Positions 43,411-51,663 are shown, counted from the stretch's first letter. The stretch is DNA of 64,000 nucleotides from Mesorhizobium atlanticum (GCF_003289965.1 NZ_QMBQ01000010.1:62001-126000); one strand, 5' to 3'. Numbers and translations: made by a program. Notes: generated by a model not told the origin, from the letters alone.

Positions 43411-43881
43411 GTGCTGGATGCCCTGGACCGCAGAATAGTCGCCGCGCTTGAGCGCGATGCGCGCATCTCCTTCGGCGAGCTCGCCGAGGAGGTCGGCTTG
43501 AGCAAGACGCCGTGCTGGAAGCGCGTGAAGGCGCTGGAAGAGGCAGGCGTCATCCGTGGATATTCCACCCGCATCGACCCGGCCAGGATCGGCTTCGGCA
43601 TCGAGGCCTTCATCCAGGTATCGATCGACTTCGAGGTGTCGGACGCCTTCGAGGCGGCGGTGAAGAAGCATCCGCTGATCCGCCGCTGCTACGCCACCAC
43701 GGGTGAAGCCGACTATCTGCTGCAGATCGTCACCGTCGACATGATGGCGCTCGACCGCATGCTGCGCGAGGAGCTCAGCCGCCTGCCCGGCGTTCGCCGC
43801 ACGGTGACCTCGATGGCAATGCGCGAGATCAAGGGCGACATCTCCTTTGCCGAGGCGGCGGCGCGTGCGCTGAAGGGTTGA
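43411..43881 (+). CDS. Lrp/AsnC-family transcriptional regulator
   Basis: A 156-residue regulator: winged HTH (LDALDRRIVAALERDARISFGELAEEVGLSKTPCWKRVKALEEAGVIRGY) and RAM ligand domain (EAFIQVSIDFEVSDAFEAAVKKHPLIRRCYATTGEADYLLQIVTVD). GTG at 43411 has GGAGAACG upstream. AsnC proteins normally sense an amino acid and control a neighbouring catabolic gene, here the divergent dioxygenase-like gene. Confidence 0.88.
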   Translation: MLDALDRRIVAALERDARISFGELAEEVGLSKTPCWKRVKALEEAGVIRGYSTRIDPARIGFGIEAFIQVSIDFEVSDAFEAAVKKHPLIRRCYATTGEADYLLQIVTVDMMALDRMLREELSRLPGVRRTVTSMAMREIKGDISFAEAAARALKG

Positions 43882-44017
43882 GGCGAGCACACCGAATGGG
43901 CCGCGCGCGCCGGCCGTAAGGCGCGCCGGGCCCTGACTATTTCTGGGATGGTCGAGAACGGGCGTCGAACCTGTCTATAGTCGTGACGGGGGTACGGCGG
44001 TGGCAGGTTTCATCTCA

Positions 44018-44695
44018 ATGAAGATCAGGGCGAAGGCCGCCCGGCGATGGCCGGCGCGAGGCTTACGGATTTTCGAACTCGTCTCGAAGGCCGATTTCGC
44101 GCGCCTTTCCTTTCCGAGAACTATGCTGGCCACGGCGCTTCTGGCGTCGACCATGCTGCTGCCGGCGGCCATTTCGAGCCGCGCCGCGTCGGTCCTGCCA
44201 GAGCCGCGAGACGAGTTCCACCAGCCGGATGCGAAAGCCATGCTGCAGGAGGCCAAGCGCGCACTTCTGGCGCAAGCGGCAGGCGGCAATGGCGGGAACG
44301 GTGGCAATGGCGGGAACGGCGGCAATGGAGGGAATGGAGGGAATGGCGGCAACGGCGGGAATGGCGGCAACGCTGGCGGAAATGGCGGCGGTAACGGCGG
44401 TGGCGCTGGAAATGGTGGCGGCAATGGTGGTGGCGCCGGAAACGGCGGCGGCAATGGCGGTGGCGCCGGAAACGGTGGCGGCAGTGGCGGCAACACCGGA
44501 AACGGCGGCAGCAATGGCGGTGGCGCCGGAAACGGCGGCGGCAATGGCGGTGGCGCCGGAAACGGTGGCGGCAGTGGCGGCAACCCCGGAAACGGCGGCA
44601 GCAATGGCGGCCATGGCGGCCATCAGGTTTCCAACGGCGGCCATTCGGATGGCGGGCCCCGTTTCTGCGGAGCCTCCCAACGAGTGTCTTGCTGA
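44018..44695 (+). CDS. Gly/Asn tandem-repeat secreted protein
   Basis: About 225 residues. A hydrophobic segment (TMLATALLASTMLLPAAIS) after a basic N-terminus could be a signal or anchor; then a short acidic linker and about 110 residues built of GGN and GGGAGNGGGN units, ending with a His-rich NGGHGGHQVSNGGHSDGG and two cysteines. The start is uncertain (GTG 44000, ATG 44018 or ATG 44123). Such low-complexity Gly proteins are structural or surface-exposed; function unknown. Confidence 0.55.
   Translation: MKIRAKAARRWPARGLRIFELVSKADFARLSFPRTMLATALLASTMLLPAAISSRAASVLPEPRDEFHQPDAKAMLQEAKRALLAQAAGGNGGNGGNGGNGGNGGNGGNGGNGGNGGNAGGNGGGNGGGAGNGGGNGGGAGNGGGNGGGAGNGGGSGGNTGNGGSNGGGAGNGGGNGGGAGNGGGSGGNPGNGGSNGGHGGHQVSNGGHSDGGPRFCGASQRVSC
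44282..44620 (+). repeat. Coding tandem repeat (GGN units)
   Basis: About 340 bases of imperfect 9-, 15- and 36-bp units built from GGCGGCAATGGC. Higher-order copies of GGTGGCGCCGGAAACGG recur. Prone to length change by slippage. Confidence 0.9.
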
Positions 44696-44710
44696 CGCCG
44701 CTTGACCTCT

Positions 44711-44814
44711 AAAGCGCGTCGCGATCCTTCGGATTCGCTCCATGCGCTTTAGGTCTTTGATTTACGCATGTCTTTGTCCCGAAACCGGTTCCCACTTTCG
44801 GAAGACATGCTTTA
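44711..44814. repeat. RIME-like intergenic mosaic element, copy A
   Basis: Starts AAAGCGCGTCGCGATCCTTC, contains ACGCATGTCTTTGTCCCGAA and ACCGGTTCCCACTTTCG, ends GACATGCTTTA. Nearly identical to 48871-48976. The palindromic design fits the rhizobial intergenic mosaic element (RIME); the family name is my assignment. Confidence 0.8.
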
Positions 44815-44895
44815 AACGCCACACGCCGGAGCGGCAGAAAGCAACGTCCTTCAAGCCTGTTCCGGTTCGCCGCCTGCGCGGCGCGGTGAGCCGCC

Positions 44896-46059
44896 CTATG
44901 GGCCGGTGCGGTAGGCGAAATCGTCGACAGCGGCCTGCCAGTAATGCTGCGTGCGGATCTCGAGCCGCGTGATGCGCCTGTAGTCGGCCGCGAAGTGGAC
45001 CAGACCGTTGGCGGATAGCGTCAGGCGATCCTCATAGGCGGGCTCATCGCCCCGCCAGGCCTTGAGGATGAGCGTCTCACCCTCCGCATCGTCCCAGCCG
45101 GCGCCGAAATAGGCGCCGGTGAAATCGAACGGTTTTTCGCTGAACACCTGCGCGGGATGGCCTGAGCTGTTGTAGGCGATGAATTCGCCCGACATGGTGG
45201 TGTTGGTATAGCCCGGGCCGTCGGTGAAGCGCTGGTGCATGGCAACGAGGTTGTACCAGTCGAGCCCGCCATAGCCCGACGGGATCTCGAACACGCCGGG
45301 CGACGTCAACAGGTCGTCGAAGCCGACGACATGCTCCACGGGCAGCGGCGCCTCGGCCGGTGCGCTTTTGCCCGAAAACCCCGAGAGCACCACCGGCGCC
45401 GCGCCGACGACGACATGCCGCCGCTCGGTCGCCCCTCCGGCCGAAAAATCGACCAGCCATTCGCCGGGTGCAGCGGCGGCGCTGAAACGCCCGTCCGGAC
45501 CGACCTTGGCGACGGTCGTGACGCCGTCCGGCCCTGTCAGCGAAACGCGCGACCCGGCAGCGACCGCGCCGCTGATCGTCAGATCCGCCGCAAGTCCGAC
45601 AGGGTGCGTCGTCGTCCTGGCGATCATGTCGCCCGGCGATCCGGGCGAAACGACATAATCGCTTTCCTGCGCGGCGTTGCCGGTGGTGACCGAGTAGCCT
45701 GGCGGCGGCACGACGCGGAACGCATAGTGCCCGGGATCGACGACCTCGAAATCGCGCTGCGTGACCGACATGCGGAAGTTGGCGAAGCCGCCGGCATTGG
45801 TCAATCGCATGATGGTGCTGGCGTTCGGCCTGTCGAGCTCGACAGCCACGCGCGACATCGGCCGGTCGCCGAGATCGTAGACGCCGTTCCTGTTGAGGTC
45901 GCGGAACACCAGCAACGAGGTGTTCATCTGGCCGCCCGTGAAGGAATCCCATGTCCGCCTGGGATAATAGTCATTCGCATCGCCGGCACGTGCCATGCCG
46001 CAGACCATGGCCAGGCCGGTGGCGGCGACGGCGACGGCGCCCAACGAACCACGCTTCAC
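44896..46059 (-). CDS. Secreted protein with prealbumin-like/EF-loop N-terminal domain; third gene of HTTM operon
   Basis: A 387-residue exported protein. GTG at 46059 has AAAGGAG eight bases upstream and opens a signal peptide (cleavage near ARA-G). The N-terminal part (LLVFRDLNRNGVYDLGDRPMSRVAVEL) has a DxNxNGxYDxGD calcium-loop-like motif of SdrD-type beta domains; a second beta-domain (ISGAVAAGSRVSLTGPDGVTTVAKVGPDG) follows, and a roughly 170-residue C-terminal domain (GFDDLLTSPGVFEIPSGYGGLDWYN...VDDFAYRT) resembles lectin-like or PEP-CTERM-associated beta folds. The start overlaps the HTTM stop (GTGA), so it is coupled to it. Function unknown. Confidence 0.7.
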   Translation of the reverse strand: MKRGSLGAVAVAATGLAMVCGMARAGDANDYYPRRTWDSFTGGQMNTSLLVFRDLNRNGVYDLGDRPMSRVAVELDRPNASTIMRLTNAGGFANFRMSVTQRDFEVVDPGHYAFRVVPPPGYSVTTGNAAQESDYVVSPGSPGDMIARTTTHPVGLAADLTISGAVAAGSRVSLTGPDGVTTVAKVGPDGRFSAAAAPGEWLVDFSAGGATERRHVVVGAAPVVLSGFSGKSAPAEAPLPVEHVVGFDDLLTSPGVFEIPSGYGGLDWYNLVAMHQRFTDGPGYTNTTMSGEFIAYNSSGHPAQVFSEKPFDFTGAYFGAGWDDAEGETLILKAWRGDEPAYEDRLTLSANGLVHFAADYRRITRLEIRTQHYWQAAVDDFAYRTGP

Positions 46060-46961
46060 GAGATTTCTCCTTTGGCAGTCGCTGCCGATCCGATCCCCTG
46101 GAGACGCGCGATGACCCTGTCGACGGCGTCCGCGTCGAAATAAGCGAGATAGAGCAACGCCATGGTGGCACTGAACGTGTAGACCGGCAGGGTCACATAG
46201 ATGATGGCGTGGAAGGCCAGGCCCGGCAGGACCAGATAGCGCCTGGTCGCGCGAAACGGCAGGCCCAAGGCAAGGCAATATTCGAGCGCGACCACACCGA
46301 AGGCCAGGGTGGTAGCGAGCCAGGCAAGGCCGGCCGGATAGTCCGAACCAGCGTAAAACCAGAGGAATATCTGCTCGAGGCGGGCGCCGCTCAGAAAAGT
46401 GTGGTTCGACTTGTCGAAGGCGGCGAAGAAATAGAGGACCGAAAGCTGGACCACGATCAGCCGCAGCCCCCACAGATTGCCGCGCTCGGCCGGCGGCGAA
46501 ATGCCCAGGCGCTCGGCCCGCGTCACCGCCAAATAGCGGTCCAGCGAATAGGAGCGATCGCAAGGGGTGAGCGCGATCAAAAGTGCCGCGACCGCCAGCA
46601 GATAAGTGTGGTGGTGGGTCCAGGGCTCGCGGCCGAGCTCGAAGCCGAAGTAATAGTACATCGCCAGCCCGACCGAGCCGGTCCAGACAGCCGCGAGGCG
46701 GCTGTGATAGCCGATGAAGAGCAGCGTCGTGGCGACGAAGAAGTTGGCGGCGAGAAACAGGCCGGCCGGCGACTGGTCCATATAGAGCAGCAGCTCGCAC
46801 GCCCAGCGCGACCAGAACAGCATCGCCAGGCCGATGCGGATCAAGGCGGAGGAACGCGACGAGCCTTCCGTGCCGGCCGCCCAACCGGCGAAGCGCGCCG
46901 CCACGGCCTGCGCCGGACGCCAGTCGGCGATGGCGTCAGCCGGCGCAGGCATTTTCGGCAT
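46056..46961 (-). CDS. HTTM-domain membrane protein (SdpB-like)
   Basis: About 301 residues with several membrane helices. LIRIGLAMLFWSRWACELLLYMDQSPAGLF, YHSRLAAVWTGSVGLAMYYYFG, THHHTYLLAVAALLIALTPCDRSYSLDRY and QLSVLYFFAAFDKSNHTFLSGARLEQIFLWFYAG are typical of HTTM proteins, relatives of vitamin-K-dependent gamma-carboxylase and of Bacillus SdpB. SdpB matures the SdpC toxin with SdpA. Start overlaps the preceding gene by 26 bases; ATG 46952 is an alternative. Confidence 0.75.
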   Translation of the reverse strand: MPKMPAPADAIADWRPAQAVAARFAGWAAGTEGSSRSSALIRIGLAMLFWSRWACELLLYMDQSPAGLFLAANFFVATTLLFIGYHSRLAAVWTGSVGLAMYYYFGFELGREPWTHHHTYLLAVAALLIALTPCDRSYSLDRYLAVTRAERLGISPPAERGNLWGLRLIVVQLSVLYFFAAFDKSNHTFLSGARLEQIFLWFYAGSDYPAGLAWLATTLAFGVVALEYCLALGLPFRATRRYLVLPGLAFHAIIYVTLPVYTFSATMALLYLAYFDADAVDRVIARLQGIGSAATAKGEIS

Positions 46962-47391
46962 CGGTATGGATCGTCTGCCAGCCGCCGCGCGTGCCCAGCC
47001 GGGCGCGGACACGGATGTCGGACCCCTGCCCGGCGACCGCGCAGAGCCTCTTGATGACGGAAGCCAGTTCCTCGGGGTTCTGGATCCACTTCAGCCTGCC
47101 GTTGCGAGGCGCGCCGAGCATCGCGAACCGGTCGAGCGGCACCAGCGCGCCGTCGGGCCCGCGGATTTCGAAGGAAGCGTCGATGACGCCCAGCCCGATC
47201 GCGCTGAACATGGTCCAGGAACGCAGCCACGGCGATTGTACCCCGAAGATCTGCTCCGCGGCCGGACCGGCGATCATGAAGCCCGCGATCGCCATGAAAG
47301 CGCAAAGCCGCAAGCGTCCAGCCGACAGCCGACCGGCGGGCCGCGCACCTATCCTGATTGAGATGATATCCGCCACCCGCGCACCCCCCAT
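46936..47391 (-). CDS. Small single-helix membrane protein, SdpA-like position in HTTM operon
   Basis: A 151-residue protein: one N-terminal helix (RLRLCAFMAIAGFMIAGPAA), then an extracytoplasmic domain beginning SPWLRSWTMFSAIGLGVIDASFEIRGPDGALVPLDRF. A tryptophan/phenylalanine motif just after the helix (WTMF) followed by a beta-rich domain is what HTTM partners such as SdpA show. ATG 47400 is an alternative start. First gene of the operon; all junctions overlap. Confidence 0.65.
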   Translation of the reverse strand: MGGARVADIISIRIGARPAGRLSAGRLRLCAFMAIAGFMIAGPAAEQIFGVQSPWLRSWTMFSAIGLGVIDASFEIRGPDGALVPLDRFAMLGAPRNGRLKWIQNPEELASVIKRLCAVAGQGSDIRVRARLGTRGGWQTIHTDAENACAG

Positions 47392-48012
47392 CGCAATCAT
47401 AGACCGGTTCAACGCCCGGTCTTCGATCGTCCCAGAAAAAGTCAGGGCTGTGCGTAGGTCAGAAAAGGCCAACAAGCAGGCGACATGGACCGCCTCTACT
47501 GGGTCAAACGAGCTTGGCCCGTCGCAGCAGCCTGCGGTCCGCGCAACGGGCCAAGTGGCCTGCCTTTTGCCCGCCAGCTAAAGGCTGGCTCCTCCCATCC
47601 TCCGCTTCGAGGGGAGCGGAGAGCTGGAACAATGACCGGGCTGCGCGAGGCTTGGCGATAACTTTTGTTAGTCCGAACTAAAATAAGCGACCCGGCGCTG
47701 GCTCGCGACCGGCGTGGTGGATCGCCGGCAACGTCCGGGAAACGTCGCATCCCGCTCGCTGACCCCTCACTGAAGGCCGCCCGCCGATCTGGCCGGCAGG
47801 CCTGAACGTCATTTAAAAAATATGCAGCAACGCTAAAATTAGCCTGTGCACTGTCAGAATTTGAGGTCGCGCAACCCGCCCAGACAGCTCACCTTGTTGA
47901 TGCGGCGAACTCCGATTCGCCGGGCCGGCGCCGGGAAATCCACCCCAACAGGCAACGGGCGCCGGTCACTTGCATTGGCGACGGCCTTCATCATCGCGCC
48001 CCGCGAATGATC
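47392..48012. other. Long intergenic region with an isolated dyad
   Basis: 621 bases without a supported gene. It should carry the promoter of the HTTM operon on the minus strand. TTAGTCCGAACTAA (47668-47681) is a 12/14 palindrome inside an AT-rich stretch, and 47810-47860 is also AT-rich. Nothing else is recognised. Confidence 0.5.
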
Positions 48013-48192
48013 CTAACCCTCCTGCTCCTGCCCCTGAGCGCCGGTGAGCGGAGGCTTGGAGCCGGCCACCCGCGCCGCCTCTTCCTTCTCGGCGTCGGCC
48101 TTGCGCTTCGGGCATTCCTCGAAATCGTGGTCGCGGCCGCCGCAATAGGAGCAGCATTTGGCGGGGGTGTCGGGGTGGAGCATCGAGGCCAT
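48013..48192 (-). CDS. Small CCHC zinc-knuckle protein
   Basis: A 59-residue protein with a textbook zinc knuckle CX2CX4HX4C: C14, C17, H22, C27 in CSYCGGRDHDFEECPKR, then a charged Lys/Glu-rich tail. Zinc knuckles of this spacing bind single-stranded nucleic acid in retroviral and eukaryotic proteins and are uncommon in bacteria. ATG 48192 or 48183 may be the start. No neighbour suggests a role. Confidence 0.7.
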   Translation of the reverse strand: MASMLHPDTPAKCCSYCGGRDHDFEECPKRKADAEKEEAARVAGSKPPLTGAQGQEQEG

Positions 48193-48331
48193 TCCCAAGA
48201 ATGCACGAAAAACTTTCCGGTTGCAGCAATTGCGTGAAGCCGCCTGCCGCCGTCCAGCCCGATGCCCCGATATGTTTCGGCGCGGAGCAGGAGCTCGCCG
48301 CTCGCGCGGCGGGCTCCCGACCGATCACCGC

Positions 48332-48685
48332 TCACGCATGCGCGTGGGGATGACGGAAGTCCCATACGGCCCAGGCCGAAGCCACGACCACCAGCACGCC
48401 GAGGACGACATGCGTGGCCATGACATGCGTGTCAGCCGCAAAGCCCAGGAGCCAGGGCGACACGATCAGCCAGAGCCCGAGGACCGCGCTTACCCATTCT
48501 TCCCACTCGGCGAACACCGAAAGCGTCGCCAACGCCAGCGCGCCGAGCAGAACGCCGACGATCCAGGCGTTCCACGCAGGCACCATCGCCGCGGTGAATC
48601 CGATGACCCAAGGTGAGATGAACAGGCAGATCGCGAGGACCAGAGTGATCCAGTCCAAGCTCTTTCTTGCTTCCATCATTGCCAT
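48332..48685 (-). CDS. SPW-repeat membrane protein
   Basis: A 117-residue protein with two SPW repeats (FISPWVIGF and IVSPWLLGF), each within a helix pair, and a His-rich C-terminus (HPHAHA). The family (PF03779) has no assigned function. ATG 48685 is chosen for the GGAGG five bases upstream. Confidence 0.85.
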   Translation of the reverse strand: MAMMEARKSLDWITLVLAICLFISPWVIGFTAAMVPAWNAWIVGVLLGALALATLSVFAEWEEWVSAVLGLWLIVSPWLLGFAADTHVMATHVVLGVLVVVASAWAVWDFRHPHAHA

Positions 48686-48870
48686 GACAACCTCCATAGA
48701 TGAAGCTTGACCAAAGCAACTGTATCCGCGTGGACATTGCACGCTCACCATTGATGTAATTACGCTTTTACCGCTCTGCAAGGAGGCGCCATCGGCCGAG
48801 GCCGCGCATCGTCGGCGCTTCGGAAAACGGTGGTCACGCGAAGCATCACGGGTCGGGCGAACGAGGCCCT

Positions 48871-48976
48871 AAAGCGCGTCGCGATCCTTCGGATTCGCTG
48901 CATGCGCTTTAGGTTCTTTGATTTTACGCGTGTCTTTATCCCGAAACCGGTTCCCACTTTCGAGAGACCTGCTTTA
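48871..48976. repeat. RIME-like intergenic mosaic element, copy B
   Basis: Near-identical to copy A at 44711 (AAAGCGCGTCGCGATCCTTC start, CCCGAAACCGGTTCCCAC core, GCTTTA end). Its terminal TTA is the stop codon (TAA) of the minus-strand gene at 48974. Confidence 0.85.
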
Positions 48977-49189
48977 GTGAACCGGCCTCGATGCCGTCAG
49001 TGCGGCTCTTATATCGTCGGCATCATCTGTCCCGCTGATGAACAGCACCATGATAAGGCGCGCCACGTCATCCTGTTCCGGACCGGCCGGAATACGAAAG
49101 GCCTGACAGTGGTCCGCGAATATCCTGGTCAGCATGTCCAGATCGTCGGAACTGAGATAGGTCCGGGAGGGAAAGACGGCCTCCATCAT
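48974..49189 (-). CDS. Small hypothetical protein
   Basis: A 71-residue soluble protein (SSDDLDMLTRIFADHCQAFRIPAGPEQDDVARLIMVLFISGTDDADDIRAAL), helical. ATG at 49189 overlaps the TGA of the upstream gene (ATGA). Its stop codon lies in the edge of a RIME-like repeat, so its C-terminus may be truncated. No family recognised. Confidence 0.65.
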   Translation of the reverse strand: MMEAVFPSRTYLSSDDLDMLTRIFADHCQAFRIPAGPEQDDVARLIMVLFISGTDDADDIRAALTASRPVH

Positions 49190-49401
49190 TCCATGGCCGG
49201 CGCGGCCAGCACGTTGCCTTCCGCACCGCGACGGTAATAGCTGGTCCTGCCGCGATCCCATTTGACTTTGATCTGGGTGGCAGTGGTCTCCACGACCGTC
49301 CCGCCTTCGGGGCTGTCCTTACGGATGACCCGCTGACCCAGTTGCAATGTGGTTGAAGCTGGCGCGTGCATATGGACGCGCGAAGAATCTTTGAAGGGCA
49401 T
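49186..49401 (-). CDS. Small hypothetical protein, SH3/KOW-like
   Basis: A 71-residue protein. The segment QLGQRVIRKDSPEGGTVVETTATQIKVKWDRGRTSYYRRG looks like a small beta-barrel of the KOW/SH3 type, as found in DUF1918-like or ribosomal-type modules. GGGGAGG precedes ATG 49401. Coupled to the next gene. Confidence 0.65.
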   Translation of the reverse strand: MPFKDSSRVHMHAPASTTLQLGQRVIRKDSPEGGTVVETTATQIKVKWDRGRTSYYRRGAEGNVLAAPAME

Positions 49402-49552
49402 ACGCGCCTCCCCTTTGTTCCGGGCGAAAGCGCGATGGTCACTCCCAAACGTCCGTGTGCCTCTGCTCGGTGCGGACGACCAATATTAACCATTAGTAGA
49501 CTGGAATAGTTCCTGTCCCGAGGAGATAAAGCCCCTCACCGGGCCCGACGCC

Positions 49553-50620
49553 TCAAACGCTGATGTCGCCGTCGGTCTCGGCGCCGAGCTGCGGGACGAT
49601 GATTGCCTCTAGCGGGGCGTCGAGCGTCCATTTCAAACTGCCGGGCGAGCGTTCGAGACCGGAAGAACCGCTCAGCGACTGCGGAGCCACCCGCTGCAGC
49701 ACCACGGTGCCGAAGCCCTTGCGTTCGCCGGCTACCTTCTCCTTTCCAGTCTTCTGCGCGGTCCCTTCCACGCCGGACGTTTCCTGCCACAGAAGATGAA
49801 ACCGCCGCCGCGCATCCGGACCGGTCTCGACCTTCCAGGTGATTTCCACATGGCCGCCGTCGGCGGCTAGAGCGCCATATTTGGAGGAGTTGGTGCCGAG
49901 CTCATGAAAGGCCATGCCGAGATTCTGTACCGCATTCGACTGCAGCGTCAGCAACGGGCCGGAAAGCGAAATGCGCTCCTCGTGGCCGAAGGGCTTCAAA
50001 TGCTCCTGGACGAGGTCGAACAGGCTGGCGCCGGCCCATTCCGAGGTGACCAGAAGGTCATGTGAGCGTGACAGCGCCATGATGCGCGCGCGGATCATCT
50101 GCTCGAACTCGGCAGGATCGGTCGAGCGCTTGCTGGTTTCCCTGACCATGGACAGGATCACCGCGAACTGGTTCTTCACGCGGTGATTGACCTCGCGCAT
50201 CAGGAGCCGGATGCGGCGCTCGCTTTCCTTTGCGGCGGTGATATCGCGGGCGATCTGCGAGGCGCCGACGATCTCGCCCGCGCTGTTCCTGATGGGAGAG
50301 ACGGTGATCGACACCGCGATCAACGAGCCGTCCTTGCGCTTGCGCGTCGTCTCAAGACTCCCCACGCCTTCGCCCCGGCGGATACGGCCGATGATCTCGG
50401 TCTCCTCGCTGTGCATGTGCTCGGGGATCAAGATCAGGATCGACTGGCCGATCACCTCCTCGGCGCTGTAGCCGAACATGCGCTCGGCCGCGTGGTTCCA
50501 ATCGGTGATGACGCTGTCGAGGTCCTTGCCGATGATGGCGTCGTAAGACGAATCGACGATCGCCGCTAGGCGCGCGTCGGCGTTCAGGCCCTGTCGGATA
50601 GTCCCCCCGGATCTGGTCAT
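49553..50620 (-). CDS. PAS-containing HWE-type histidine kinase
   Basis: A 355-residue cytosolic kinase. The N-terminal PAS domain (IVDSSYDAIIGKDLDSVITDWNHAAERMFGYSAEEVIGQSILILIPE ... GSLIAVSITVSPIRNSAGEIVGASQIARDITAAKE) is followed by the HWE/HisKA_2 segment with H146 (MREVNHRVKNQFAVILSMVRET) and an N-box HELGTNSSKYGAL. Kinases of this family often feed the alphaproteobacterial general stress response or light and stress sensing. No receiver gene is adjacent here. Three 18-bp repeats lie just upstream. Confidence 0.85.
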   Translation of the reverse strand: MTRSGGTIRQGLNADARLAAIVDSSYDAIIGKDLDSVITDWNHAAERMFGYSAEEVIGQSILILIPEHMHSEETEIIGRIRRGEGVGSLETTRKRKDGSLIAVSITVSPIRNSAGEIVGASQIARDITAAKESERRIRLLMREVNHRVKNQFAVILSMVRETSKRSTDPAEFEQMIRARIMALSRSHDLLVTSEWAGASLFDLVQEHLKPFGHEERISLSGPLLTLQSNAVQNLGMAFHELGTNSSKYGALAADGGHVEITWKVETGPDARRRFHLLWQETSGVEGTAQKTGKEKVAGERKGFGTVVLQRVAPQSLSGSSGLERSPGSLKWTLDAPLEAIIVPQLGAETDGDISV

Positions 50621-50652
50621 GGACAGTAGCTAGGGCCGGCCGGCGTCAAGGC

Positions 50653-50706
50653 AATTTGTCGAGGGGCGGGAATTTGTCGAGAATAAGCAATTTGTTGAGG
50701 GCCGGA
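50653..50706. repeat. Three 18-bp direct repeats
   Basis: AATTTGTCGAG starts at 50653 and 50671, and AATTTGTTGAG at 50689, each exactly 18 bases apart, between the HWE kinase start and the RHH gene stop. Confidence 0.8.
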
Positions 50707-50716
50707 TCGCATCGGA

Positions 50717-50962
50717 TCACGGCTTGGAATTGCTGGGGCCATCGCCAGCCACCCTGTCCGCGGATATCACGCCGAAATCCTGGGACCTCACGCCCGCATT
50801 CGCGGTGAGGAACCCATCCGACAACAATCCTCTGCGCAAAAGTTCGCGGACCGCGGCCGAACGGCTCGGCATGCGTTTTTCGAAACGCCAGTTCTCCAGC
50901 GCCGCCAACTCCTCGTCGGTCAGCATGATCTGCAACCTTTGTGGTCGTTCCAGCTCAGCCAT
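50717..50962 (-). CDS. Ribbon-helix-helix protein (CopG-like)
   Basis: An 81-residue protein; the N-terminal 45 residues (RLQIMLTDEELAALENWRFEKRMPSRSAAVRELLRRGL) fit a ribbon-helix-helix DNA-binding domain, followed by an acidic, likely disordered tail. RHH proteins bind DNA as dimers and often act as antitoxin or plasmid regulators, but no toxin gene is adjacent. It may bind the repeats at 50653 downstream. Confidence 0.75.
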   Translation of the reverse strand: MAELERPQRLQIMLTDEELAALENWRFEKRMPSRSAAVRELLRRGLLSDGFLTANAGVRSQDFGVISADRVAGDGPSNSKP

Positions 50963-51229
50963 CGCCTGCCTCCTTGACAGACAAAACGCTACAAATGAGT
51001 AAGTGCCTCATTTTGAGTAAAAATAGGATTTGCCGCACAAAACGTCAAGAATGACCAAGCGGTGAAAGACGGCACAAACTAACGATGCCAACGATGCGCC
51101 GAAATCACATTTGTTGCTCTATGCTAACTTATTGATTTTCTTGCCGCTTTTCGGATTTTTTGCTTGCAATCCGTGACCACCGGGCGCATGGTCGGAATAG
51201 AGGGATAACCTCCAGGGAGGAGGCAGTCC
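50963..51229. other. AT-rich divergent intergenic region
   Basis: 267 bases without a gene, unusually AT-rich for the window, between the RHH gene (minus) and the gene at 51230 (plus). It should hold both promoters. Confidence 0.5.
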
Positions 51230-51568
51230 ATGTTCCGACGATTTTCCATCCGCTTGCGCGACGACGCCCACCACAAGGTCCAACAGGCCTTGCGGACCAA
51301 GGGTATCGTCAACATCATCCGACTTTCCGAAGAGATCAGGTTGGATAATCTGGCCGAGAACATCGCCCGCGAGGACATCGAAAGCCTGGTGATGGAGGTA
51401 TCACAGCTCTACGGGGCGCCGATCGAGTTCGACGACGAGGCTCTGACGGCGCTCGACCTGCCGGAGGTCCTTGGGCCCGACAATCGCAACGACCTCGAAA
51501 AGATGCTGGATGGGCGCACGCCCGCCGGTGATATCACGATCGAAGTCCTGCATATGAAACGGTGCTAA
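51230..51568 (+). CDS. Small hypothetical protein
   Basis: A 112-residue soluble protein (MFRRFSIRLRDDAHHKVQQALRTKGIVNIIRLSEEIR...DIESLVMEVSQLYGAPIEFDDEALTALDLPEVL). GGGAGGAGG precedes the ATG. No family recognised. The stop codon TAA is formed by the first bases of a RIME-like repeat, so the C-terminus may be truncated. Confidence 0.65.
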   Translation: MFRRFSIRLRDDAHHKVQQALRTKGIVNIIRLSEEIRLDNLAENIAREDIESLVMEVSQLYGAPIEFDDEALTALDLPEVLGPDNRNDLEKMLDGRTPAGDITIEVLHMKRC

Positions 51569-51645
51569 AGCGCGTCGCGTCTGAACGACCTCATGCGACG
51601 CGCTTTAGATTGTTGTTTTGCGCATGTCGTCGTCCCAAAACCGGA
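51566..51645. repeat. RIME-like intergenic mosaic element, copy C
   Basis: TAAAGCGCGTCGC and GCGACGCGCTTTA form a 13-bp perfect stem, followed by GCGCATGTCGTCGTCCCAAAACC. It is a shorter relative of copies A and B. The TAA is the stop of the preceding gene. Confidence 0.8.
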
Positions 51646-51663
51646 GAGACGCCACGGTCCCGC

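Noticed and set aside
44282..44620. CRISPR array
   Set aside because: Repeats are in-frame GGN codons of variable length without unique spacers.
44896..46884. 662-codon single gene covering the HTTM and secreted genes
   Set aside because: The first third is an out-of-frame reading of the HTTM gene; a GTG with a strong ribosome site and signal peptide begins the real gene at 46059.
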